Source: Tubulanus polymorphus (lineage: Eukaryota; Nemertea; Palaeonemertea; Tubulaniformes; Tubulanidae). From it: 64,000 bases of DNA. Where the stretch lies: positions 11,141,001 to 11,205,000 of the forward strand of contig NC_134028.1 in NCBI RefSeq assembly GCF_964204645.1. Reading direction: 5' to 3'. Positions 56,590 through 64,000 of the stretch are shown piece by piece; within the stretch, counting starts at the first letter, position 1, and every line of letters begins with the position of its first letter. The notes beneath the pieces are model-generated. The model was given only the letters and a program-made list of their open reading frames with translations. It did no database searches and had not been told where the DNA came from. Position numbers and translations under genes: made by a program.

Positions 56590-57640
56590 TCCATGGCAAG
56601 AAATCGGTTGCTTTAAAAAAGTATTAGACTAGATTGATTACGGAATTCGTATTCCATTTTCTGAAACACCCTCAAGTTTTTAGGTTCAAATAGGTCTTTC
56701 CCGGTGAAAGAACTACGTTGTATTGATGCTACTATTGCGGACTTATTGTCGTGGGGAATATTGCGACAAGCAAAACATCAGCCGAGGTGCATCTCCACTT
56801 TGAACTGCGTTACTAAGGGTGGTAAGCTACATCCTCCCCAGGCAGGGATTCTAACTTGATGGCATCGCTACACTCAGCCACAGCACAAACCCCTGCTACA
56901 CTAGACCGGGTGCGCAGGTACATGCCCAGCTTTGTAGCAGGAAAACTTGCAGCACTATTCAGATTGCTTGTTGTATAATCGCTGAGGTAAATTTCACGCA
57001 AGAACTATTAATGGGAAAACCCGGGCTAAAATAAAACGGGATTTCTGATTGGCTAATCATGGCATCATCTAAACTGCGCATGTTTCTGCACACTCGGTTT
57101 AGGGTGGCAGGGTTTCGTACTGTGGCAATGTCGATGCCATCAGATTCGAATCCCTACCGTGCGAGGATGGGTAAGCTATGGCGTATAGTTGATTTGCAGC
57201 GTGTTAATGGATATTATAGTGTCCCAAAAATTTCTTACGATCTGAACACTGAGGTTTGTGATTTTCTTGAACCATCGGATGATCTGATAACGTTAGATAT
57301 CAAAGACGGATTTTTTCACATACCAATTGCATAAGAATTCCGTATATTCCTCGGCATATCTTGGAAGAATAAATTGGGGCATATCTTGGAGGAATTGACT
57401 TTGGGGCCAATCAGTATGGGTAAAATCGTCCAACTTCTGAGAAATGTTGGCAGTTTTGTTGGTTCTACAGGCGTTTCCTGCGGATATTCACAGAAAGACA
57501 GTTCAGTTGCGGTTGGACGACATATCGACACTGGTGTACATAAACTACCAGGGCGGACCATCCAAAGAATTGTATTCAGAACAGTATATGGATAACGGCA
57601 AAATATCTAGCAGGATGGAAAAATACGCATACTGAAAATT
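56590..57640 (+). pseudogene. Reverse transcriptase / RNase H relic of DIRS-like element 2
   Basis: Before the MITE, the frame reads an RT N-terminal pattern (FPVKELRCIDATIADLLSWG). After it comes WRIVDLQRVNGYY and LITLDIKDGFFHIPI, the fingers/palm motif with the first catalytic Asp. The sequence then jumps from a GKIVQLLRNVG segment into RNase H-like LDDISTLVYINYQGGPSKEL. YxDD is missing. Inactive. Confidence 0.75.
56830..57169 (+). mobile_element. 340-bp foldback MITE with 9-bp target-site duplication
   Basis: Flanked by GGTAAGCTA at 56821-56829 and 57170-57178, which restores the RT reading when removed. The ends are inverted repeats of roughly 90 bp: left CATCCTCCCCAGGCAGGGAT, right ATCCCTACCGTGCGAGGATG. 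Long TIRs with 9-bp duplication resemble Mutator-like MITEs (inference). The TIR holds a tRNA T-arm-like GATTCGAATCCC. The second copy, truncated, is at 14097-14357. Confidence 0.82.
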
Positions 57641-57879
57641 TGTCGAGGACCCTGAGCCCCACGATTGGGTGTTCCTAGACAGGATCTGGGGATTACACAC
57701 CATCCATCGGTGTGAGTCACAGGTAACGGCCCAGGTGGGTCGTTACAACAGTCAGTTTCTAGAGCCAGGTACAATAGGGGTAGCCTGTCTAGCCCAGCAA
57801 GATTGAGGTATAAACAATAACTATGTAAACCCCATTTCGTTTAGTGTCAAATATTTTAGAGGTGGTAGTGACCCAAAAA

Positions 57880-58950
57880 GCATTGGCTACTATTATCGCC
57901 CCATGGTGGCCAAACAAGAATTGGAGCAGAAAGCTACAGGAGCTGAGTATAGACCACCCAATCTGGATTCCAAACCACCCGCGGGCCTGTCTAAGCTTAT
58001 GTGTGTGCCTGGAGCTATTGCAGAACAGAAAGTGGCACCGATATGCCCGGCGGATTTATGGCGGCAATGGTTACAGGCTCGCAGGTTGTCGGATCGGGCA
58101 GTGAAACAATTCTCGAGTGCGGTCTACTCTCTGTTCTTATGATAATTGTATATCCCGTTTTTGGAAATTACTGAGTGTAAATGGCATAGTGTTTCCCCTA
58201 TTAGATAGGGAAGATGTCATTACTGATTTTTTATGCGTGCTCATTGTCATGTTTTTATAAAGCCATGGGACTGGAATCCCCAGTATCAAGCCCAGAGGTT
58301 TCTTTACTACATTCTGCTTTGGTTAAATCTGGTACATCTGCCCCTGCTCAGCGAACCAAAACTGCCAGTGCGGCCATTCTATGATTTATTCTTGACATGG
58401 GATGATGATGTAAATTTATCACTTAATGATTTAAGGTTGAAGTGTATTACGCTTATGGCACTTGTATTTATGGTACGTCCCTCGGATATGGCTCTGAGGG
58501 GTATGGGATTTGAGGTGTCAAGTGGGTTATTTCACCCATTAGTGTTTTCAGTCGATAATGTTATGTTTCAGCCAGATGGTTCTCTGACAGCGAACGTTTT
58601 TGGTATAAAGAATGACAGTGCCAGGTCAGGTTTCGAGGTGAATATCCCAAAAGTTTCGAACCCTAATACATACATATTGCGTACTAATTCAAGTAGAAGT
58701 GATAGTTGAAGGGCCGTGTTTCTTATGTTGCATGCACAATTTAAAGTGTTACAGGCCGGTGGGGTCAGTAAGGTATTGCAACAAGCTATAGTTTTGGCCC
58801 GGGCTTTCTGGATTTACGCCTAAGAACTTCCGCTCTGCAGAAGCTACGGCAGCAATGGATGCAAAATTACTGCCGGAAACTGTTTTCATGAACCATTGTG
58901 TGTATCCTAGGGCTCTTGGTACATATACTGATGATATTCAGAACTAAGTT
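57880..58950 (+). pseudogene. Tyrosine recombinase relic of DIRS-like element 2
   Basis: An N-terminal SAM-like region (LSDRAVKQFSSAVYS) lies near 58085-58140. The catalytic domain is open at 58233-58709 with KCITLMALVFMVRPSDMALR (first catalytic Arg) and FGIKNDSARSGFEV. The C-terminal part, near 58800-58950, has FTPKNFRSAEATAAMDA and ends with Y-T-D-D-I-Q-N. Frameshifts and stops lie near 58140, 58250 and 58700. In the intact family this enzyme inserts circular cDNA without target duplication. Confidence 0.72.
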
Positions 58951-60653
58951 TTATTGTGGTTGTAACGTGTTGTTGTCATTGAACTGTTTGAGGTACTTTA
59001 AAGGTTAATATCAGCTCTCTACTATGGCTTTAACCCTTAACCTGCCGGCAGCTTTTATGTTAAGTCCTGTGTGTGCCAGGTGATTTGCGTGTTAATGAAA
59101 TTTACCCATCAAATCCTCATAATTTCAAACTATTGTATATAGGGCATTGAAACTTCACAAAGTTGTAGTTTATAGTCATAGCCACGGGATAGTGCTGAAA
59201 AATTAAATTTCGAATTTTTGAAAGAGGGAGTCCACCGGGTGGGGTCATTTATGGGGGTCAAGTGCAAAACGACCCCCTAGAAAGTCAGAATACCCACAAT
59301 TTTGTGTTACTTTGTTGATATTCATAAATAAAGACACTGTAGATTACTTCATCCATCGTTAAAACCTTTATTATGCTTCTTGTTACAGTCTAAATGTTTG
59401 AATCTTTATCAAAATCGGAAAATATCCAATTTGAGGTCAAAACTCTTCAAAATATCAATTTGAGAAATTACTTCCGGGTTCGGATTCTCAAGTATTGGCA
59501 GTGCCATGCATTAAGAACTAAGTCTCAATGCCCTGTGAGGCGCTTGTGACATAAAAACAAACTTTAAATGCGAGATAGGTCGGGCTGTTGACTACAGTTG
59601 CCTACGGCAGTACCCCAGCATGTCAACTACAGTCGCCTACGGCAAGTTAAGGGTTAATAATTAAGTGTTACTGCAATTGATACCGATATAGGTTTTGTCT
59701 TGTTAGGAACTTGCACCGTAGTCATTTTTAAGTAGCTTATTGGTTGACGACAATCTTAAATTGTTCAATAATTGTTCAATAAAGTAAAATTGAATTGGAT
59801 TTGATATTTTTTGCAGGATAAAATTTGATTGAATTTGCAGTTTGAGCACATGGATAATTAGCATATCAAGGTCATCCATCCGATTTGAGAAAAAACTATT
59901 TTCCTGAATTTTGCATACTTGTCAATGATATTTTCTGTAGTGCAATGAAAATATTCCTCCCAAAACCAAATCAACTAAAGATTTCACGGAAATCGATCTT
60001 GAAATACAATTTTAGATCTTAAAATAAAACCCGGAAGTAAAAGGGTAGATGATACCGCGGGTTCACGTGAACACCTGCTGATTTCTGTGGCTAAACCAAT
60101 CATTGGGGAGTCTTTGCTTTCTGATTGGCTTTTAAAAACAGATCTTTTGCATTCAGATTTTGGCGAAGAAGCTTATATCAATTTCAACGAGGCCCTTTTT
60201 CAAAATTCAGCCTCATCGAGTTTCGAGAATGAATAATGCTCTTGATATTGAAAGTTGAATCGTTTGTTTCAAAAATACATTTACTTTTCATGGATTTCCT
60301 GTGTTTTGATATCTTATTTCTTATTAGACGACGGATATTGTTTTATAATACATTTCCAAACACAGAAAGGGCAAATGGAGGGCGAATAGTGCATTAACTT
60401 GATTCCTGGTTCTATCTCACCAGTAATTAGGTCACTACAGAATCCCATGAGATAGCACATGTGGTATCGCCAGTCAGTGTGCATTTGGCTTCGCTGGAGA
60501 TCAGTCGTTTTTTCTTACAGTGTGCTGGAACTGTTCTTGTGTGTTTGTGTGTTACTGGATTTTTAATAGCTATTGGATTTAATTTCTTCGTCTGTTGTTG
60601 GATTACTGTTATTAACTGTTGTACTTGGATATATATTTACTGATCTACGAATA
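58951..60653. other. Host DNA and repeat S between the two DIRS-like elements
   Basis: 59575-59650 contains a short direct duplication (GTCAACTACAGTCGCCTACG type). 59750-60250 is a copy of repeat S. Part of 60250-60653 may be the 5' end of DIRS-like element 1, but I cannot see a terminal repeat. Confidence 0.45.
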
Positions 60654-60694
60654 ATGGCTGAAAAAGGCTATTATCTGATGACGAGGATGCCCTT

Positions 60695-61636
60695 TTGGGC
60701 CCTCGCAATAAAAATACCCACTCCACTGGAGGGGATTCATGCCCTGTGAACCCCACTGGGGACAGGGATGAAGACAAGATGCACCCCACTGGGGACAAAC
60801 TTGCCACCATAGAAAAATCTATGGAGTCAATTGCGACAGCAATGACAAAGATGGGGGACGCTTGGCAACAGATGACCAAGGCTGTCAATCAAACCCCAAA
60901 GAAAAGGCAAAAGACATGCCATGACATGTCAGATTCTTACCATGATGAGAGTGAGGCCGAGGTTGAAATGTCGTCCGATAACGGGGACGACGATGTCGCC
61001 TTATTATTGTCATCTCAAAAAGATGAAAATGGAGGGGACGGAGAGGAAAACCCCTCGGACTCAGAGTCTAAACTTAAACTCCTCGATATGGAGTTAAACG
61101 ATGAAACCCCTGGACCAGAAATGGACAAAGGGTTAACAGAAATTATAGAGAAAAGGTTCTCTAAAGCCCTGAACGTTGAAATGATGAGGGCCAAGGAAAA
61201 GACCTACCCGGTACCCAAAAATTGCGAGGCATTAACCACGCCTCGGGTTAATACGGAAATTTGTCCCAAAATAGGGGCCGCTGCGAAAACGCGTGACTTA
61301 AAACTCGCCAATACCCAGTCTGCAGTAATGAAAGGGGCCATGGCGGTGGCTTTGACAACTGAAAAGTTACTAGCCAAACGAAATGGCGGGAAATTCTCGA
61401 AAGACGAAGTCGATGTAATGTTGAGAACATCAATTAATGCTCTTGCATTACTGGGCCATGCATCACATGAGTTGTCAATGCGCCGGCGGGAATCGATCAA
61501 GCCAGGATTAAAACCCAAATATTGGGGTCTCTGCAAAGACAATGTCCCGGTTTGTAAATGGCTGTTTGGTGACGACGTATCAAAAGCAATACGAGAAGCT
61601 AAACAAACCGATGACGTCGGCTATGAGGCCTTATGA
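60695..61636 (+). CDS. Gag-like ORF1 of DIRS-like element 1
   Basis: 313 aa from the ATG at 60695. An upstream ATG at 60654 is the likelier original start, but the frame is one base out before position ~60675; the reading SDDEDALLGPRNKN spans that stretch. The N-terminus has a HSTGG/HPTGD repeat, then a coiled coil (LATIEKSMESIATAMTKM), an acidic linker (DDDVALLLSSQKDEN) and a basic helical C-terminus. No CCHC knuckle. Probably the RNA-binding structural protein. Confidence 0.75.
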   Translation: MGPRNKNTHSTGGDSCPVNPTGDRDEDKMHPTGDKLATIEKSMESIATAMTKMGDAWQQMTKAVNQTPKKRQKTCHDMSDSYHDESEAEVEMSSDNGDDDVALLLSSQKDENGGDGEENPSDSESKLKLLDMELNDETPGPEMDKGLTEIIEKRFSKALNVEMMRAKEKTYPVPKNCEALTTPRVNTEICPKIGAAAKTRDLKLANTQSAVMKGAMAVALTTEKLLAKRNGGKFSKDEVDVMLRTSINALALLGHASHELSMRRRESIKPGLKPKYWGLCKDNVPVCKWLFGDDVSKAIREAKQTDDVGYEAL

Positions 61637-61659
61637 TAGTTAATGATAGTTAATCGCTT

Positions 61660-62631
61660 ATGATAGTTAAAAATAATGACTATTTTAGCTTTGATTTTGG
61701 GGAATATACCCGATTTATTAAAAGTACAATTGATTCAGCCATATGGCAGGTGGAAAATTTTATTGGAGGACAAGTCCGATTCAAATCTGAAAGATGGGAG
61801 CAAATAACCAGTGATCAGGAAATACTGGGAACGATCAGAGGCTACAGAATTGATTTTATAGAAAAGCCTGTTCAGAATTTTGTTCCCAAAGAAATAAAGT
61901 TTTCCACAGCAGAAAATGTAGCTATTGAAGCTGAAATTTTGAAATTAACAAAAAAACAGGTCATTTCGAAATGTACTCATGAAGAGGGCGAATTTATATC
62001 GTCAATTTTTGTAAGACCTAAGAAGGATGGGTCATATAGAGTTATTCTGAACCTCTCAAAACTTAATAAGTATATTCGGTACCATCACTTCAAGATGGAT
62101 ACACTTAAAACTGTTACTGAAATGATGACTCCAGGGTGTTACATGGCAACGATGGATTTAAAAGATGCTTATTATAGCATCCCTATAGCCGTAGAGCACC
62201 AAAAATTTTTGAAATTTTATTTTAATGGTCAACTTTACAAGTATACCTGCTTCCCTAATGGGTTAAGTCCGTGCCCTAGGGCATTTACAAAATGCTTGAA
62301 GCCTGCTCTCTCTTTGTTGAGGGCGGAGGGGAAGCAATCTGTTGCATATTTAGATGATATATATATGCAGGGAAATAATCTTCCTGATTGCGCTAGTAAT
62401 GTTAAAACATCAGCACCGCTAATGACGGACCTGGGATTTGTAATACATCCAGACCCTGAAAAATCTGCACTGCTGCCAGCCCGGCAGCGTGAATTTATTG
62501 GATTCATGCTTGATTCTGTCTATATGTCAGTTTCACTGACCTTGAAGAAAGAAGATAGGGTTAAATTATCTTGCCAACAACTAATTGACACAAAAAACCC
62601 TAAAATAAGACATGTGGCAGATGTGGCTTGA
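61660..62631 (+). CDS. Reverse transcriptase part of ORF2, DIRS-like element 1
   Basis: 323 aa. RT motifs in order: VRPKKDGSYRVILNLSKLN, MATMDLKDAYYSIPI (catalytic Asp), FPNGLSPCPRAFTK, the YLDDIYM box (two catalytic Asp) and LGFVIHPDPEKS. The frame ends in TGA at 62629 where RNase H continues in another frame, so one small indel separates RT from RNase H. The start is uncertain: the region before 61660 has a short tandem TTATGATAGTTAA repeat containing stops. Confidence 0.88.
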   Translation: MIVKNNDYFSFDFGEYTRFIKSTIDSAIWQVENFIGGQVRFKSERWEQITSDQEILGTIRGYRIDFIEKPVQNFVPKEIKFSTAENVAIEAEILKLTKKQVISKCTHEEGEFISSIFVRPKKDGSYRVILNLSKLNKYIRYHHFKMDTLKTVTEMMTPGCYMATMDLKDAYYSIPIAVEHQKFLKFYFNGQLYKYTCFPNGLSPCPRAFTKCLKPALSLLRAEGKQSVAYLDDIYMQGNNLPDCASNVKTSAPLMTDLGFVIHPDPEKSALLPARQREFIGFMLDSVYMSVSLTLKKEDRVKLSCQQLIDTKNPKIRHVADVA

Positions 62632-63806
62632 TGGTCTCGTCATTTCCTGGGGTAGAATACGGCCCTTTACATTATCGAAGTATTGAACATGATAAAACCA
62701 TTGCCCTGAAACTGCACTGTGGTGATTTTGATTGCACTATGCAACTATCTGATGATTCGATGGCTGACCAACACTGGTGGGTGGCTTTTGTTGGTCAGAG
62801 TAAAAAACTGATTTCACACGGAAAACCTGATCTGACTGTTTATTCTGATGCCTCGAATACAGGGTTCGGTTACTCATCACCTGACCTGAATCTGTCGGGC
62901 GGTGGTATCTGGAAATCAGCAGAGCAGCTGCTGCATATTAACGCTTTAGAGATGAAAGCTGCTGAATTGGCGCTAATGGCCCTGGGTCGAAATAAAAAAG
63001 GCAAGCACATTAGGCTTATGGTCGACAATACCACTGCTGTGTCCTATATTAGAGAGATGGGTGGCTCACATTCTTTAAAATGTAATGAGGTAGCTAAGAG
63101 AATATGGTCATGGGCCATAGCTAATAATGTATGGTTGAGTGCATCACATGTACCTGGAATTGAAAATATATGTGCTGACAGAGAATCCAGGGTGTTTAAA
63201 TTAGAGATAGAATGGGCTCTTAACCCCAAAGTGTTTGAACAGATATTAGAGAAACTGTCAGAAATTAAATTAGAGATTGATTTATTTGCAACGAGACTGA
63301 ATCGTAAATTGCCCAGCTACGTTGCCTGGAAGCCTGACCCGGAGGCAGTGGCTATTGATGCTTTTATGCTGGACTGGTCACTGTATAAATATTTGTATAT
63401 TTTCCCTCCTTTCAGCCTTATCCCCAGAGTACTACAGAAAGTTTCAGAGGATCAAGCAACCTCGATGTTAATTGTACCGGACTGGCCGACGCAGGCTTGG
63501 TACCCTACTCTGTTGAGACTGTTATGTGCGGAACCGGTGATTCTTCGGGCCAACAAGAGACTATTAATAATGCCACAAGATTCGGAAATGGTCCATCCTC
63601 TAGCAACAAAATTGAGCCTTCTGGTATGCATTGTGTCAGGAATGCATTGCAAGCGAAAAACATTTCTGGAAAATCAGCTGAAATTATACTGCATTCATGG
63701 CGGGCATGTACAAAGAAACAATACGAGACCTATTTTCGGAAGTGGGAGAAATATTGTGCTAGACGGAGTGTCGATACGTTTCAACCCAATATCAGTGATG
63801 TATTAG
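62628..63806 (+). CDS. RNase H part of ORF2, DIRS-like element 1
   Basis: 392 aa. RNase H motifs: VYSDASNTGFG (first Asp), ALEMKAAELAL (Glu), MVDNTTAVSYI (Asp) and HVPGIENICADRESR (His...Asp). A conserved downstream region (LEIDLFATRLNRKLPSYVAW, then VPDWPTQAWYP) is typical of DIRS-like ORF2. It should be continuous with the RT at 61660-62631; the present ATG is not the biological start. Its last ~60 codons overlap the recombinase frame. Confidence 0.85.
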   Translation: MMVSSFPGVEYGPLHYRSIEHDKTIALKLHCGDFDCTMQLSDDSMADQHWWVAFVGQSKKLISHGKPDLTVYSDASNTGFGYSSPDLNLSGGGIWKSAEQLLHINALEMKAAELALMALGRNKKGKHIRLMVDNTTAVSYIREMGGSHSLKCNEVAKRIWSWAIANNVWLSASHVPGIENICADRESRVFKLEIEWALNPKVFEQILEKLSEIKLEIDLFATRLNRKLPSYVAWKPDPEAVAIDAFMLDWSLYKYLYIFPPFSLIPRVLQKVSEDQATSMLIVPDWPTQAWYPTLLRLLCAEPVILRANKRLLIMPQDSEMVHPLATKLSLLVCIVSGMHCKRKTFLENQLKLYCIHGGHVQRNNTRPIFGSGRNIVLDGVSIRFNPISVMY

Positions 63807-64000
63807 AATTTTTGACTGAGTTATATGAAAGTAACATTGGTTATAGTGCTATTAATACTGCGAGGAGTGCACTCTCGTCAATTATAATTCTAGAAGGGCA
63901 CTGTACAATCGGTAATCATCCTCTCGTTTCTCGGTTTTTGAAGGGTGTATTTAATTTGCGACCTTCGTTGCCGAGATATGTAACTACGTGCGACATTAGC
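63626..64000 (+). CDS. Tyrosine recombinase N-terminus, DIRS-like element 1 (partial)
   Basis: Open for 125 codons from the ATG at 63626 to the window edge, overlapping RNase H in another frame. It reads a SAM-like core-binding domain (SWRACTKKQYETYFRKWEKY, then a VLEFLTELYESNIGYSAIN segment and LEGHCTIGNHPLVSRFLKG). The catalytic R-H-R-Y residues would lie beyond 64000. Confidence 0.8.
   Translation, partial: MHCVRNALQAKNISGKSAEIILHSWRACTKKQYETYFRKWEKYCARRSVDTFQPNISDVLEFLTELYESNIGYSAINTARSALSSIIILEGHCTIGNHPLVSRFLKGVFNLRPSLPRYVTTCDIS

Larger units (their letters stand above)
55770..58950 (+). mobile_element. Decayed DIRS-like (tyrosine recombinase) retrotransposon 2
   Basis: A gag-like coiled coil (SSDRIRLLEDRITRLEVIL, ~55813) is followed by RT N-terminal codons (56590-56829), a MITE insertion, the RT core (57170-57330), RNase H pieces (~57370-57640), an RH/recombinase linker (57880-58140) and tyrosine recombinase (58140-58950). 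Many stops and shifts. An internal deletion near 57440 removed the YxDD catalytic box. Different in sequence from element 1, so a separate family. The plus orientation is opposite to the PRPSAP gene. Confidence 0.75.
60654..64000 (+). mobile_element. DIRS-like (tyrosine recombinase) retrotransposon 1, runs off the window
   Basis: Three overlapping units in the DIRS order: gag-like, RT-RNase H, tyrosine recombinase. Only two frame disruptions are visible (near 60668 and near 62628), so it is young compared with element 2. Terminal repeats are not identified. Its 3' end lies beyond 64000. Confidence 0.85.

Noticed and set aside
57059-57334. 91-aa ORF beginning with an ATG
   Set aside because: The first ~37 codons read the foldback MITE and the rest reads the RT relic; a chimera without biological meaning as one protein.

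Overview
The window is nuclear DNA of an animal, most likely a marine invertebrate; I cannot name the taxon. Two host genes with spliced exons can be read: a two-exon hot-dog-fold thioesterase on the plus strand (14549-15726), and the last three recognisable exons of a PRPP-synthetase-associated protein on the minus strand (45566-55351, with introns of about 8 kb and 1.4 kb). The remaining host DNA is intronic or intergenic and full of short dispersed repeats, foldback and MITE-like elements, tRNA-like repeats and two tyrosine-recombinase (DIRS-like) retrotransposons.

The centre is occupied by strikingly AT-rich, virus-like DNA of one Polinton/Maverick family. It is present as four incomplete copies. 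A (4440-9221, minus) is a structural-gene fragment. D (11241-13633, minus) is a small deletion derivative. B (17883-29285, plus) runs from the left terminus through DNA polymerase B to the capsid genes. C (31017-42725) runs from a broken structural block to the right terminus. The overlap of B and C gives the family layout. The left arm, reading rightward, holds zinc-finger-PolB, a candidate minor capsid protein, four small genes (at least two with membrane segments), a conserved ~430-aa protein, an acidic coiled-coil membrane protein, a candidate double-jelly-roll major capsid protein and a second zinc-finger protein. A variable accessory gene and a cluster of long palindromes follow. The right arm, reading leftward from its end, holds a zinc-finger protein, an HNH endonuclease, two membrane or hypothetical proteins, a chromodomain integrase and a packaging ATPase. 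No adenovirus-type protease is visible. PolB and the capsid genes are broken by stops and frameshifts; the integrase and several small genes are open.

The most unusual signal is at the termini. All three surviving family ends (13634-13782, 17883-18068, 42574-42725) are 150-190 bp imperfect palindromes starting AGTAATAGGG. The segment next to this motif differs between ends but matches between the two arms of each end. A conserved asymmetric loop always points outward. At two positions the inner arm has T where the outer arm has C, in all three. This suggests hairpin-type, telomere-like ends for a Polinton-family virus. Further family features are TIRs that reach into coding sequence, so that PolB and an unrelated right-end gene share one N-terminal zinc-finger module; a T-tract plus TAAATAAATG promoter-like motif abutting structural-gene starts; and palindrome clusters of unrelated sequence at the point where the two arms converge.

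Right of 55.7 kb lie two YR retrotransposons. One is decayed and carries a 340-bp foldback MITE with a 9-bp target duplication. The other is nearly intact (gag-like, RT, RNase H, start of tyrosine recombinase) and runs off the window end.
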